Shown here piece by piece: positions 21,611 to 34,142 of a DNA stretch of 64,000 nt (its first letter is position 1; every line of letters begins with the position of its first letter). This stretch comes from Emydura subglobosa (lineage: Eukaryota > Chordata > Testudines > Chelidae). The DNA lies in contig ML680055.1 of assembly GCA_007922225.1 (NCBI GenBank), forward strand, positions 585,496-649,495, given 5' to 3'. Below the pieces are notes generated by a model. The model saw only the letters and a list, made by a program, of their open reading frames with translations. It searched no databases and was not told the DNA's origin. The position numbers and the translations under genes were made by a program.

Positions 21611-22374
21611 AGTTTTAGAGGACAACTTAATCGCTAATGCCCAGAATCTGGGGAGCTTTTCATAGCATGTTTGGGTTCTGACACCTATCTACCTTGAGAC
21701 TTGTTCAGTCACTTATTTAAGTCAATGTATGTTCTTGTTCTGGATACATTTTTGCTATTGCTAATGTTTGCACTTCCATAGTGTCCTTCATCACAAAGAA
21801 CTTCAGATCACTCTGCAAGCTAGGGGCTCTGGTCTGCAAGGTACCGGGGACGCCCAGCTCCCACGGAATTGCATGACCCCACAGGATCGGACTCTCTGTC
21901 TGTAATGTACAGACTGCAGCTCTGGGGCGGAAGCTCTTTGGGGCTGGGACAGTCTTCTTGTTATGGGTGCAGGGTCTAGTGCAATGGGACTGATTCCTGA
22001 CTGTGGTCTCTAGATGTTACCACAGTACAAATAATAAACAACACCGAAGGGAGAGGGAATTTGGATAAAGACAAGGGCAAACTGTTACCTCGGCCACCCT
22101 GGGAACTGGCGGCCCAAGAACACTGAGTTCAACTCGACTGCAGGGCTGTAATGGCTATGCCTGTGTGATGTGCATTTCTTGGAAAGCTCCATTAAAGTGT
22201 CTCCAGTTTTTGTTGGGATGTAAGTTCTGGGTGAATCCAGAAACAAAAGGAGACAGGAAGCAGGAGTGGGAAGGGGCAGTGTTTGAAGAGGAAGGCTGCT
22301 TCTCATAGAAGAGAACTGCCATTTCTAGTCCACCTTAGTGTAGCTATTAAGGTGTGTGAATAACATTGCGGGGT
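21611..22374. other. spacer with an old LINE-like 3' end near 21960-22040
   Basis: 'ctttggggctgggacagtc' followed by 'caatgggactgattcctgac' and 'cacagtacaaataataaac' resembles the conserved 3' end of an ancient reptile/bird interspersed repeat. No coding signal. Confidence 0.4.
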
Positions 22375-22940
22375 TGGGAATTGTACACTCCAAAGCCAGA
22401 AGGGACCACTGTGATCCTCTAGTCTGACCTCCTGTGTCACACAGGCCAGGGATCTGCCCCAACAGAGCAGATCTTTTAGAAAACCATCCACCCTTGAGTT
22501 AAAAATGGTCATTGATGGAGAATCCACCACGCCCCTTGGTAAATTGGTCTCATGGATTATTACACTCACCATTAAACACATGTGCCATATTTCCAGACTG
22601 ACCTTGGCTATCTTCAGTTTCCTGCCTTTGGATCGTGTATTCTAACCGTTCTCTGCTGGACTGAAGAGGCCATTTTCAAATACCTGTTCCCCTTATAGGT
22701 GACTTATAGAGCAAGTCACCCCTTCACCTTCTCCTTGTTAAGCTAACTAAAGGGAGCTCCTGGCGTCTATTAGTGTGAGGCAGGGTTTCTGATCCTTTAA
22801 TCATTCTTGAGGCTCTTCTCTGAGCCCTCCACAATTTACCAACATCCTTTTGAACTGTGGGCACCAGAGCTGGCCACAGGATTCCAGCCGCGATTGCAAT
22901 AGTGCCACAGATGATTGGGGGGCATGGATTAGAAGACACT
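22375..22940 (-). mobile_element. CR1 LINE 3' fragment F
   Basis: Plus-strand reading 'aagccagaagggaccactg' at about 22380 is the reversed CR1 3' end. The RT C-terminal remains (22724-22939) show 'VQKDVGKLWRAQRRASRMIKG'. Confidence 0.85.
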
Positions 22941-24475
22941 GAAAGGAGAAAATTATAAACTGCTGTATGAGGCTCTTTCCTATTTCCAGCTAAAAGGTTC
23001 CTGTGGCCATAGCATGGTTATTTCAACCAGCTCCTAACCACCAAGGTGAAAAGCCTGAAAATTCAAGTCAGAGGATGGGAGAAACCTTTTAGGAAGTTCT
23101 TGGTGTAGCTTGAGGTGCTCATAAGTTGGGAACTAACTGAGCAGAGCTGTGCATGATGGAGGCAGGCAGTGCATATACCTTGCACCTATTCTGGTAACGT
23201 TCCCTCCTGGCTCATGACTGATTTGCAGACCCTCGTTGCACCCTGCTATTCCAGTTGTCGGCCCAGTCCCAGAACTCTTCCGATGCCCTTCAGTCCTGAC
23301 TGGACGGTCCTGACTCACCCTCCAGCTGCCAATTGTGTGGTAGTTCTGAAGTGATGCATCCCTGCTGCTCTAAAATTTCTGAGCCTATAACTCTCCCCAG
23401 GATCAGGCGTCTTTGGAACCAGTGGTTTGGTTCAGCCTGTTTTCAAGGCTGGGGTTTTGTATCAGACCCAAATGGTCCCAAAGTTTGGATCCAGGAACTC
23501 GGACCTTTCCCTCATGGCCAGTATCTGAACGCTGATCTCCGGCAGTGAGAAGCCAATGCTCCAGGTCATCCTGGGGCAGCAAAGGCCCTTTGGTTAACAT
23601 GCACTGTACCTTGCTGTCATGGGCAAAGAGTAAGTGCCAACAGAGCTGTGTGAAAGCTGTGTAAATCTCTTGGCCGGGCTCCGGTCTCTGGGTGTCGGCG
23701 TATCTTGGGATTCACTGTGGGAATGGGGCTGGTTTTAGGAAGAAAGACAGAGATAAATAGGTTGTTAATAAATCTGTGGTTGGCTTCCAGTTAGTCTCCA
23801 GCCTTACTTGCCTGTGATCTGTGGAAGCATTTGAATGGGCCAGCAAACTTCCCACAAGGATGGGCTCTTGGCTTGGCTGACCCTGGCAGTCTAAGAGGCC
23901 AGACCTTCCTCAGGTGTTAACAATACCCCTCACTCTGCTGCCCAAGTCAGCTTTCCTCTCCTGACAACAACAAAGTGGCTGCAGTAGAGAAGAGCAGTTA
24001 TCCTGAAATAATTACCTCCTGGGTGGGGGAGTGGGGCAGGGCCTAAACAAGCACTTTCCAGAGCCCCACAGGCATAAATCTTCAGTGGGAACCACATCTC
24101 ATGTTACAGCTTCTCAGTGAAGGAAAGGCCTTCCATCCCCTAAACACTGCACCCAGTTTGCTTCCCCCATGCCTGGGGCCCAGCTTCCCTCCAGGCCTAC
24201 AAGAGATCTTCCAGTTCCTGGGCTGTGTCCACGAGTCAGCAGCAGAGGGATTTGCCAAGAGATGGGCAGTGCTCTGTGGGTAAAAACAGTGGCTCAGTGA
24301 AGTCCCAAGCACCTGCCACAACACTGAGCCGAGCTCCTAACACCCCCTTCCCCCTCCCAAAAGCGCAAGGCAGCCCCAAACAATCCTGAGATTGGCCCAA
24401 AATTCACGACGTCTTTGAAAAAAAGATTATGATTTTTGCTCTGTCTTCTGAGTTGTGATCTGCCCTGTGCCCCCA
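22941..24475. other. spacer, no gene seen
   Basis: No domain-bearing frame or splice-flanked exon recognised. Around 24370-24440 ('gattggcccaaaattcacg', 'agattatgatttttgctc') it resembles the unnamed dispersed repeat at 2650-2830. Confidence 0.4.
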
Positions 24476-24502
24476 AGGTGGGCCAAGCCAGCGCTGGCAG
24501 CC

Positions 24503-24627
24503 CTCGCCCAGCCAGCCCTCGCCCAGCCAGCCCTGCCAGCACTGCCAGCCCTCGCCCAGCCAGCCCTTGCCCAGCCAGCCCTGCCAGCACTGCCAGCCCT
24601 CGCCCAGCCAGCCCTCGCCCAGCCATC
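24503..24627. repeat. 48-bp minisatellite with 15-bp subrepeats
   Basis: Two full 48-bp units (24503-24550, 24551-24598) and a partial third. Each unit is two 15-mers CTCGCCCAGCCAGCC plus an 18-mer CTGCCAGCACTGCCAGCC. Related GCCAG sequence precedes it. Because 48 and 15 are multiples of three, all frames stay open on both strands, which explains the 168- and 169-codon frames here. Confidence 0.93.
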
Positions 24628-24639
24628 GCAGGCCAGGCC

Positions 24640-25875
24640 ATTTTGATCCCTGCTGCAGGAGCTATCACTGAGGCCCAGCCGAGAGCAGAGTACACACGTT
24701 TGTATACAATTCTGCCGGATGGGGCCGAGCTTCCATTAAGCCCCACACACCAGTTCATCCGTTCATCCTGTGCCCCCAGCCCCACGTCAGTTCTGCACCC
24801 CACTCCTGCCCTTTGCTCTCCACTATGCCTGCACCTCCTGCAGCTGGTGCAGGGTTTTCACCCCCCCTGCCAGGTCTGGGTTGGGGCCGCTCCAGCAGGG
24901 CTCCTGTTCCCCTCCTGCCCAGGCCTAGTGTTGCAGGTCTGAACGTTGCTGGAAGGCTGCAGCTTCTTGCCTCTTGGTGCCCCTGCCAGATTCCCGTTAT
25001 CCGCAGGACCTAGCAGCACTGCCGGTGCTTGTGCCCAGCAGGCTCGGGATGCCCTGGGGTGTCTGTGTGCACCAGAGGCGATCGTCAATCCAGAGCCGCT
25101 GTGAGCTGCTCTCAGGCATGAGATTTACACCTGCAGAAAACTGGCACAAAAATGTGCTCTTGGAACCAGCCCAGAGCACCAGGTAGCAATTGTGCAGCTC
25201 TGCCTCGACGTAGGATAGGCAAACACTGCCCTGCAATACTGCAAGGTTCTGACCAGGAGCTCCCAGGCTCATGAGCAAAAACGCTTCAGCTGCACTTGAT
25301 CCAGAATTATTTTCTAATAATGTCTGAGGCCCTGATGGCAGCCTGGTGTGCACACCTCCCTCTGCCCCCCAGATTACTTCTAACCCAGGGGGTCTCTAGC
25401 AAGCAGCAGAGAGGCTGAAAGTCCAGTTGCAGGAATGCTTCCGCAGGCCTGAATAACTATATTAAGTTTTCAGTTAGCAACAGCCATGTCCCAGTTTAAC
25501 CTCCTGGCCTATGAAACTGCCCCTGCATTCCTGTAACCCCATACAGCTGTAACAAGACAGGTGCCTGAAATGGTTAGTAAGGATTTCATTTTCACTAACC
25601 CAACGCACAAGTGCTCTGCAGTGCAACCTGGAGATGTACACCTTTACAATCAGAGCTCCCAAACGGCTGCAGTATAGTTTGCAGCAGAGACAGATGGACT
25701 GTGTTGTTATGACTTGTTCCAACTTCTTTACGTCCCTGCAGCAGCACCCCCTGGGGCTTGGTGTGCCCCAAACAGTTAAGAGAATTGTCCCTGCTCTGAG
25801 GAGCTCCAAGCCAGTGGGGAAGGGGTAACTAATGAAGAGGAGGGGTCACTGATACAGAGCGATCAGGATCGCACC
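24640..25875. other. spacer, no gene seen
   Basis: GC-rich sequence with overlapping short frames on both strands and no recognised domains or repeats. Confidence 0.45.
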
Positions 25876-25879
25876 CAAA

Positions 25880-26578
25880 CAACTTACATTTGAATATGGC
25901 TAAATGTCAAAGTATCCGTCTAGGAACAAAGAATGCCGGCTATGCTACAGGATGGGGGCCACTGAACTTGAGCTCCCAGTGCAACACTGTGGCCAAAAGT
26001 GCTAATGTGATCCTTGGCGCATTGATGGGAATCTTGAGTAGGAGCAGCGAGGTGCTTTTCTCTCTGTATTCTGTATTTGTGATTGTTGAGGCAATACTGT
26101 GTCTAGTTCGGGTGCTCACAAATGCAAGGAGGCGATTGATAAATTGTGGAGGGTTCAGAGAAGAGCCACAAGAATGATTAAAGGATTAGAAACCCTACCT
26201 TATGCTGATAGACGCAAGGAGCTGCATCCATTTATCTTAACCAAGAGCAGTTTACGGCATGACTTGATAACTATAAATACCTACACTGGGAACAAAGGTT
26301 TCATAATGGGGGTCTGCAATCTAGCAGAGCAAGGTATACAACAATCAGTGGATGGAAGTTGAAGCTAGCCAAATTCAGATGGAAATAAGACACACATTTT
26401 TATCAAGGGACATGGTGGCTTCTCCATTACTGACCATTTTTAAATCAAGACTGGCTGTTTTTCTAAAAGAGTCACCCTAGGAATTACTTTGGGGCAATTC
26501 CACGGCTTGTTTTCCACAGGATGTCAGCCCAGTGATCACAATTGTCCCTTCTGGCCTTGGAATCTATAAATCTAAGCT
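25880..26578 (+). mobile_element. CR1 LINE 3' fragment G
   Basis: Forward reading shows 'LNMAKCQSIRLGTKNAGYA', 'SSQCNTVAKSANVI', 'IDKLWRVQRRATRMIKGLETLPY' across frameshifts, then the 3' UTR. The end is near 'ccagtgatcacaattgtcccttctggcc' (26535-26560). Confidence 0.88.
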
Positions 26579-28700
26579 CACAAATCTGCCATGTGGGCAT
26601 GTCCAGCAGCTCTAAATGGACAGCGACACAAACTTGTTTAATGGACAACCTTACTGCTCTTACCCTGCAGATTTTGTTAAATGTGTTGTCGTGTTAAATC
26701 AGCGACTAAGGGTTAATAAACATCAACTAGATAGATGAGCTAAGGGTGACTTTTTTTCTATAGGGTAGCAGTGCTTGAGGTCAGAAAAAATGCAATTAAT
26801 GTTCCAGTTTATTCTGTGTCTGTATGTCCAAAGACAATGCTGATGAGGCATGTAGTTGGGGAAGGCCTGCGAGAATCAGATTGGTATCTTGAATGCAGCT
26901 CTGTGAATAACGGATCTTTAAGTTTGTTGGGCAAACTGGAAAATAGCCTCCTTCCCTCCCCCCAAAAATTATCTATTTATTTTTTGTTTTTTGTTTTCTC
27001 AGCAAAATGAAAAACTGGAAAATGTTTAATTTCAGGTCAACCAAAATGTTTCAATCAGTCTGAAACGAAACCTTCTCATTCTGCTCAAGCTCTGTACGTG
27101 TTTCCCCTTTCAGTCTGAGAATCTTTTCCCAGCTCTAAACAGCATTCACTCTGTTCATATTAATACTTTGCAGCTGACTGGTGTTTAATCCATAAATTCA
27201 AATTATTATGCTGTACTTCTCCTTAGGATCTCAAAGCACCTTACAAATATAATTTATGGAAATTCAACATTTCTGTGCATCAGTAGCTTTCTCCCCATTT
27301 TATGGGGGAGGGTACAAACTGAAATAGAAATTAAAGCTCAAATTCTGAAAAGTGGCCATTAATTTGGGATGCTTCAAAGCCTGGCTGCTTTGTAATTCCA
27401 CAGGTTATTTTGGCAGCTTCTTAGGTCCATTGAAAGCACAGATGGAAAATACAGCCTGGGTCATATCCCTGTGTGCTTTAAATGTCCCACGTAATGGAGC
27501 ATCCACTGGGATAGAAACTCCAATGGGCACAGCTCTCACTTCCAGGAAATATGCCTCTCTACATTTTCCTGTGCTCAGGTTCATTCCATTAGTACCAGCT
27601 ATCCGCCCCCGGGGCACACTAACCTAGCCCTCTGTTTACCCTGTAATCACAGCCTTCCTGACATGTCCTTACATTCTGCCTATTCAGTGCTCCGACTCTC
27701 CCCTGGGACCCATCCCATCAGCCATCGGATCACTGAATCTCCCTCCCCTGAATCCTTTCCCATGTGTGGCTGGCTTCCTGGGACTAGGCGGCTCAGGATG
27801 GTAGCCCAGTATTCAGTTGTGATGCTGCCACTGCCCAGCTGCTCTTAGAGCAAGTTCCCTCATTCCCCCAGCCAGGTGGTTACACAAATTAGATTCCCTT
27901 CCACCCGCTCCCTGGCTTGTAATTTACACCACCTTACACAGAGCCTTTGGAACTGGCTCTTGGTCCTTAGCCTAACAGGTAACCTTAATATTTTCCTGCT
28001 GCAATTTAAATCCCTCCCTCCCCTCCTGCCTCATGTCAACCTTCCACTCCAGCCCCTGCTCAGAGCTCCGTCCAGTGACAGACACCCCTCAGTAAGGACA
28101 GGTGAGATAGATTTAGGGAACTAGCAGGGGGGAAGCCCCTTTCCCTTGGCTAGCGGGTGGGCAGAGAGCTGCTGTTGCCCTGCTGCGAAACAGTAGGCCC
28201 AGAGGTTGAGCTCGGGTGCTCCAGTAACTGGCCAGAGGCCGGGGGAAGGAGACAGCGTGGTCTGGTCTGTCACTTACGGCCTGCTGGTGGAGGGGCACTT
28301 GGACTGTTTCTTTGCTGATTAGGGCAGTGAAATGAGTGAATTCCTGCCTCCCCAAAGGGTGTAGGTGGCTTCTCCACCCTGACACAAGGATGGAAATCAG
28401 GACGTCACTGGGAGTTGGACTGGGCACAGCTTGAGTACGGTCTAGTGATTAGAGATGGCAGAGCCAAGTGTACAAATGCCTGTGTTTGAGTCAGCTGTGG
28501 GTTCATACACGGGATCTCAGCATCTTAAAACTGTGAACTTCTACTGTTTGATTGGAAAGACCATGCCTGTTATCATGGAGGTTGTTACAAATTCATAATC
28601 ACAAACCTCTGTACGTGGTCTAGCCAGAATAGAGGCACAAAGAGCCACATTGTGCTAATATGGCGTAGACGCACACGTAATGTAACCCTTTTCAGCTGAA
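26579..28700. other. spacer, no gene seen
   Basis: No supported gene. The stretch around 27225-27305 ('ctcaaagcaccttacaaata', 'ttctccccatttt') may be an old MIR/L2-type fragment. Polypyrimidine-rich frames at 27660-28124 show no domain. Confidence 0.4.
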
Positions 28701-28704
28701 AGGC

Positions 28705-28850
28705 AGTGTGGCAAAATGGATGAGACTTGGCTCGCTCTCCTATGCCAGACTTGCATTCTGTGCTCAGCTCTGCATGCAGTGCAGAGCCCTTGTCCAGCCC
28801 CTCAGTTATCTTATCTGCAAACGAAGTGAACAATAGTCACCTCCCCCTGG
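28705..28850 (+). repeat. MIR-type SINE fragment
   Basis: 'gtggcaaaatggatgagac', 'cattctgtgctcagctctgc', 'cctcagttatcttatctgc' follow MIR order in forward orientation, with heavy divergence. Confidence 0.6.
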
Positions 28851-29252
28851 GAGAGGAACAGGAGTCCTTGGTTACCAGGAATTGCCGCCAGCACACAAAA
28901 AACGAAGACCAGTAAGTAGAAATGACAGGATTAAAATCCATAAGCTTGTGGCTCAGTACTAGAGTTGGGTAAAAAATTTTCAGCAACTAGTACATTTGCC
29001 AAAAATGTATGTTTTGGGACACCAAGCCCATTCGTGAATTCAGGTTGAATTAAGTGAATAGTTTCAGCTGGAAAAAAAAGTGGCCATTTCAGAAATAAAT
29101 GTTGCAACTTTTCTTTTAGCAATAACGTCATTTCAAAATTTAGTCATAGTTATTTTTTTTAAAAACCAGAAAACCCAACAACGAAACTAAATGGAAAACT
29201 GACAGAAAACTGTTGCAGCTCAACCACCACCCTGAAAATCAAAATCAAACGA

Positions 29253-29400
29253 AAAGTTGTTTTAGATTTTTTGTTTGTTTGTTTGTTTGTTTCATTTTGT
29301 TTTGGGTAGGATTTTGTTTTTTATTCAAACCTTTTTTTTTTTTTTTTTTTTTTCCAGTTTTTTTTTTTGGTGAGGAAAAAAATGAAAAAAAAAATTCACT
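29253..29400. repeat. T-rich low-complexity tract
   Basis: (GTTT)n at about 29270-29291, an uninterrupted T run at 29332-29353, then mixed T/A homopolymers. The apparent poly-Phe and poly-Lys frames are artefacts of this tract. Confidence 0.93.
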
Positions 29401-29689
29401 TTGGGTTTGAAAAAAATTGTTTTTCAATTCAGACCCCAAACAGAAAAATCAATTATTTACTCTGTGCACCTAGCCTGTTGTGCCAAAAATGCAAATGTGG
29501 GAGTGTCATGTGACACCTGGCAGGTCTGCTTGTGAGGGGACTACCCACGTAGGAGACGCACAATGCATACATACATATTACATGTGTACATGTTATTATT
29601 TTTACATAATAACACTTCAGCGTGTACTTCATCTTCCAAATGCTGCCTGAATCTTTACTAATTAATCCCCACAGCCCTTCTTACCCCCC

Positions 29690-29800
29690 TGGAGTAGTCT
29701 GTATTAACATCCCTGTTTCACAGAAAGGGAAACTGAGGCACAGAATAATTATCAAGATGGTTGGTGACAGATGAAAGCATAGAACTCTGGCCCTCTCTAG
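29690..29800 (-). repeat. MIR SINE
   Basis: 'catccctgtttcacagaaag', 'gaaactgaggcacagaataa' and 'agaactctggccctc' mark a reversed MIR core. Confidence 0.75.
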
Positions 29801-30024
29801 ACTATACCACTCTATGGCTTTTCTTTTACATGACCAATACCTGCCTGCCTGATTTGCAGCTGAGGCAATGGCTACATTGATGCCCCAAGATCAACTATCG
29901 GGGCATCAACAAGGCCTCCAAAATGTTCACACATAGCTGAGGCATGCCCTGCTCTGGCAAGCTACAGTGCTGGTGACTTAGCCTAGAGTTGAGGTCCATA
30001 TTTTCAAACATGATTGTACACCCC

Positions 30025-30280
30025 GATTGAAAGCGTGGCGGGAGGTCTAGGTTGGACATTAGGAAAACGTTTTTCACTAGGTGGGTGGTGAAGCACTGGA
30101 ATAGGTTACCTAGGAAGGTGGTGGAATCTCCATCCTTAGAGGTTTTTAAGCTGAGGGTTGACAAAGCCCTGGCTGGGATGATATAGCTGAGGTTAGTCCT
30201 GCTTTGAGCAGGGGGTTGGACTAGATGACCTCCGGAGGTCCCTTCCAACTCTCATATTCTATGATTCTAATAAATTCTAA
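30025..30280 (+). mobile_element. CR1 LINE 3' end
   Basis: Forward 3' end: 'ggaggtctaggttggacatt', 'ggtggtgaagcactggaata', 'ggggttggactagatgacct', ending 'tattctatgattctaataa'. Strongly 5'-truncated and less diverged than most copies here. Confidence 0.93.
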
Positions 30281-30299
30281 AAAATGCCCAACACTTTTC

Positions 30300-30470
30300 A
30301 TCAGCAGATTACAAAGAAGATAAGTGTCATTATCCCCACTTTACAACTGGAGAAACTGAGACACAGAGCAGCACAGCAACTTGCCCAAGAGCACCCAGTG
30401 CAGGGCAGAGCCAGGAGTTGACCTAGCTCTCCTGCACCTTAGGCCAGTGCTGTTGGCAAATCAATCCTCA
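30300..30470 (-). repeat. MIR SINE
   Basis: 'cattatccccactttacaac', 'agaaactgagacacagag', 'caacttgcccaagagcaccc', 'gcagagccaggagttgac' in reversed MIR order. Confidence 0.85.
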
Positions 30471-30539
30471 TGCTTCTGGGCACAAGCTGATTGCTAGCTG
30501 GCAGGTAGGAAGAAACGTCTCATTGTGGCTTAGCATTGT

Positions 30540-30650
30540 ACAACTAGGTCCATTCCTCTGAAGCATTTAGCACTAACTCTGTCAGACACAGGACACTGGA
30601 CTAGATAGCCATTAGATCTGTCCCTTCCAGCATGCCAGTTATCCTGTGTG
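30540..30650 (+). mobile_element. CR1-clade LINE 3' end fragment
   Basis: 'gtcagacacaggacactgg' then 'actagatagccattagatct' resembles the 3' end of another CR1-type subfamily; a related piece lies at about 48290-48385. Confidence 0.55.
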
Positions 30651-31696
30651 CTTTCCTTGATTAACTGTGAGGATGTGAAGTCTCATCCTACCATACTCAA
30701 CTGCGTTCTCCAGGGTTCTGCCTGATGCACACAGTCATGTATTCTTCGCTGGATTAGACGCTAGGCAGAGCCCTATTGTAGCTGAGACTGTGAACTCTTT
30801 CTAATGAAGTAGTTATGGGAAATAGCACAACAGAGTAAAAGACAAATGGAACACAGCTGCGTTCGCCCTCTAGATGAGGAGCTTCTTCAGAGGAGGAAAG
30901 GAAAAGCAACAATGTGAGGAAAGCTGTAAAGCCTCAAGGGACAAGGTGCTGCTATTGTGCAAAGTGGGCACCCGCTGCCCCCCTGCACGGGCCGGCCTAG
31001 AGCCCACCCCAATTCCAGGGGGAGTGGAAGGTGGGCGGCTGATCCAGGGAGGCAGCTCTGAGCTGAACTGTCTTGAGTTATAAGTTCTCTCTGCCCTAGC
31101 TTCCACAGAGCCGGTTCCAGCCCTTCCATCAGGAGCCACTTCTAGAGCTGTTTGGAAACCGTCAGAGTTATCAGTGAACATTTTGGCCAGGAACAAATAT
31201 CTTTCATTTCTTCTCCAAAAGTTTTGTGGAAATTTTCCGGTTTCATGGCAGAAAAACCTGTTTTAATTTCTTTCATCAAAAATACTGGAAATTAAACAAA
31301 CCAACCAAACAAAACAAACCTTTTGTTGAAAAGCCATTTTTTAAACCCAGGGTTTGATGGATGATGCTTTGGATCTAATCGAGTGCCAGCCAGACCACCC
31401 AATGCCAGCAGAGCTCCTCCACCCATCCTTGGAGGGGTGCCCTCCCCGGTACGCTGACACCCAGGGAAGGCCACGCCTGTTATCTCTTACCGGGTGGTAT
31501 CTATTCTCCCAAACGGCACCTCACACATGAACTAAAATAATGAAACCAGCCCCCCAAGCCTGTCTGGCACAACTGCCCCCCAAAGAGCTGTGTGTTCAGA
31601 GCGTTATTGTACTCCCACCTCAGGTCAGGGGCTGACTTTCCCTCCAGTTCCTGACTTCACAAACCAGGCTTTTCCTCACACTGGGCTTAGCCAGTC
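30651..31696. other. spacer, no gene seen
   Basis: Overlapping frames on both strands around 30870-31196 with no domain; nothing else recognised. Confidence 0.45.
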
Positions 31697-31699
31697 TAA

Positions 31700-31888
31700 G
31701 GGCTTGTCCACACACCAGCCCCAGTGTGACTCCACATTGCCGCAGCCTGCAGTGCACTGCCAGCCCAGCCCAGCCCATGGCACACGCCAGGCCTGTCACT
31801 GGGCTGTAGCAGTGGCCACACAGGACGTTACTGCACGGCAAGCCGTGTGTTGTAGCTGCACAGCCTGGCTTGCCGTATAGACATGCCC
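31700..31888. mobile_element. MITE, GGGCTTGTCCACAC/GGGCATGTCTATAC ends
   Basis: Left end GGGCTTGTCCACAC; right end reversed is GGGCATGTCTATAC. Flanking trinucleotides are TAA and TGA. The short length, inverted ends and TNA flanks suggest a Harbinger-type MITE. Confidence 0.65.
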
Positions 31889-32142
31889 TGAGTATGTGTC
31901 TCGGGAAGTGTCCCCGTCAGTGCTGTGAGGTGAATGCAATGCCTTCTCTCCTCATGCTGGTAAAGGAGCAGGCCAAGATAGTGCCGGCGGATTTATGCCA
32001 TACCCCTGCAGCTCCCTGGCAGCAGTACTGAGGCGGACACCAAAACAAACAGATTTCTGAGGGATCCCACTACCTCTGCTGCAGACAGAGAACGGCTCCT
32101 GCCTTGGGCTTTCTGCCTGTACCAGCAGTGGGGAGAGGCTGG

Positions 32143-32445
32143 TGTGACTTGTCCGTGCCTAGGGTAGCCCACCAGAAAATGCCAAGGTCAAGACAGGCTG
32201 CAAAAGGAGAGCAGATTCTCCCGGACCGGTGGGTAACACTGGAGTTAGAGTCCCTGACCAGTCACAAACAGTGCTCCTGACTTCGCATATTTGTTATCAA
32301 GAAGCTACGCGACGAAATACACAGCCCCCTTTATTGCATTTCAGTCTCTGCCTCCCAATCAGCCATGGTCCAGAAAAGAGCCGTTATTTAAACTCTATTC
32401 CCGTTACCAAAATGTTCTCCAGATCCCCAAAGAGTCACCCACATT
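32143..32445. mobile_element. partial LTR, same family as the solo LTR at 15219
   Basis: Starts TGTGACTTGTCCGTGCC and matches 15219-15520 throughout ('cctagggtag', 'aaaggagagcagattctccc', 'gcatttcagtctctg', 'agatccccaaagagt'). Similarity stops near 32445, so the right part is missing or deleted. Confidence 0.85.
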
Positions 32446-33049
32446 CAGAGAATTAAAGATGGGGGACAACAGGGATTTCCCCTGTTCTGTGACACACATG
32501 CCCCTAAACCCACAGACTCACAGAGGCTTAGCCCCTACACACTCGTCACGTGCCCACCTCCGTGCACACAAACCCCTCCTTTCTCACCCACCCTTGCCAG
32601 GCACATCTTTTCACACACAGGAGACTCCCCCAGCTAGCAGGGAGCGCTGCAGCCTGCCCCTAGCTCTGACCGCTGAGTGAGGCCTGCGAGGCTGGCTTGC
32701 GGAGAAGGTTTGACGCCCAGGCAGGTGAGCATGTGTTTGAAAGTGCCCCAGCAGGCACCGGACTTAGGTGGCAGTCACAAAACTGAGCAGGCGGGTTAGC
32801 CCTGTGCTAAAGCATTCACCTCCTTCCCCCAGCTGGTCTGAATACGCTTGCCTAGAGCGGCCCAATGCAGGAAGTCCGTTCTGAGCACGTGTAACGGATT
32901 GGGACCACAGGTGAGTTCGGCAGAGGCACGCCTGTCTTCCCCTGTGCGTGCAGCTGACTGAGTTTAGGCACCTCTGGGGGTCTACGGCAGCTGAGTGGCG
33001 GGGTTTGATTCTGGGCTTTATGCAGCAACGCCCCAGTGCGTTGCCAACT
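32446..33049. other. spacer, no gene seen
   Basis: Frames around 32291-33199 overlap on both strands without any domain. Confidence 0.4.
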
Positions 33050-33204
33050 GGGGTAAACCCACCATGCTCTGGAGTGCTGTGCACGAACTGTCCTTGTGGC
33101 CCTCGCTATTGTGCACACGACCTTACCTCGTGCACAGCATGTTAGTGCACGACACACTCCCACCCCAGCTAGCCACGGGACGACTGGCTGGCTAGACAAG
33201 CCCT
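33050..33204. mobile_element. MITE remnant, right end TAGACAAGCCC
   Basis: The right end 'ggctagacaagccc' is followed by TAA, matching the MITE end motif. Internal 'gtgcacagcatgttagtgcac' fits the same family. The left end is uncertain. Confidence 0.5.
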
Positions 33205-33975
33205 AAGGCTGTAATTTGGCCCTTTCTGGCTGGGAAGCAAATCTTACTGTGAACCAAGGGCAGCCAATTCAGCGAACCTGCAGACACCCTGCAGCCGCTC
33301 GGAGTCTGGCAGCTCTGAAACCTGCTGACAACTTACATCTGAGCCCCGATTTTCCTGCTGTGCAAAGCGAGTCAGACTAGAAAAGGAGAGTCAGAGTGCG
33401 GCTCTGCGGTGTGAGGAGTCCCAGCTTGGTGGCAGTGGTGGGAGGCACTGGGGGAGGGACACCATGTTTCCACACCCTGCGGTTCGGGCCTGGCTTTTCC
33501 CCGTTGTGCGGGGCGTGGGTTCAGCCTTCGCCGAGGTGCTGAGCAGTCGTGCACACAGGCTGCGGATCAGCCGTGGCAGGGCCTGAGCCCTCGGAACATG
33601 GGGCCTCCCAGGAGCTACCGCAACCCTGAGGGCCAGCCACCAAAGCCAGGAAGTGTCATTGAACAGGCCAGTCTCAGCAGGCCAGGCAGCTGCCAGTGTG
33701 GGAATGTCAGAGGCTGGGAGGGCCTGGACGCTAGAATTCGCGATACCAGGGTAGCCAGTCCAACAGGAGGAAGTGTGAGCTCCTCACCCGACTTGTAACA
33801 GCCTAGGAGTTAGACCATATGCCTGGGAGACGTGAGTTCGCGTCCTCTCTCTGCTCAGGCAGAGCAGGCGTTTGAACCCAGCTCCCACTGCTCACTGGCA
33901 TGCCCTGGCTACAGGCGAGTGGCTATAACGGGGCCCATTGCTATTTTTTCACAACAAAAGGCTGACCTGGCTCAG
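33205..33975. other. spacer with a SINE-like head near 33790-33870
   Basis: 'cctaggagttagaccatatg' and 'cgtgagttcgcgtcc' resemble a tRNA-derived SINE head. No gene recognised. Confidence 0.4.
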
Positions 33976-34142
33976 GCATAGAATCCTAGACAATTAGGGT
34001 TGGAAGGGACCCAGGAGGTATCTAGTCCAACCCCTGCTCAAAGCAGGACCAACCCCAGCTAAACCTTCCCAGCCAGGGCTTTGTCAACCCAGGCTTAAAA
34101 ACCATTAAAGATGGAGATTCCACCACCTCCCCAGGTAACCCA
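33976..34142 (-). mobile_element. CR1 LINE 3' end
   Basis: 'catagaatcctagacaatta', 'gggttggaagggaccc', 'caaagcaggaccaacccc', 'ggagattccaccacctcccc' is a reversed CR1 3' end, about 165 bp. Confidence 0.92.

Noticed and set aside
24503..24627. Regular repeats considered as a CRISPR-like array.
   Set aside because: Units are contiguous with no unique spacers, and the genome is clearly vertebrate.
24294..24942. Pro/Ala/Ser-rich long frames on both strands resembling a structural protein.
   Set aside because: Explained by the 48-bp minisatellite whose period is a multiple of three.
29213..29439. Poly-Phe and poly-Lys frames.
   Set aside because: Translation of a poly-T/GTTT low-complexity tract.
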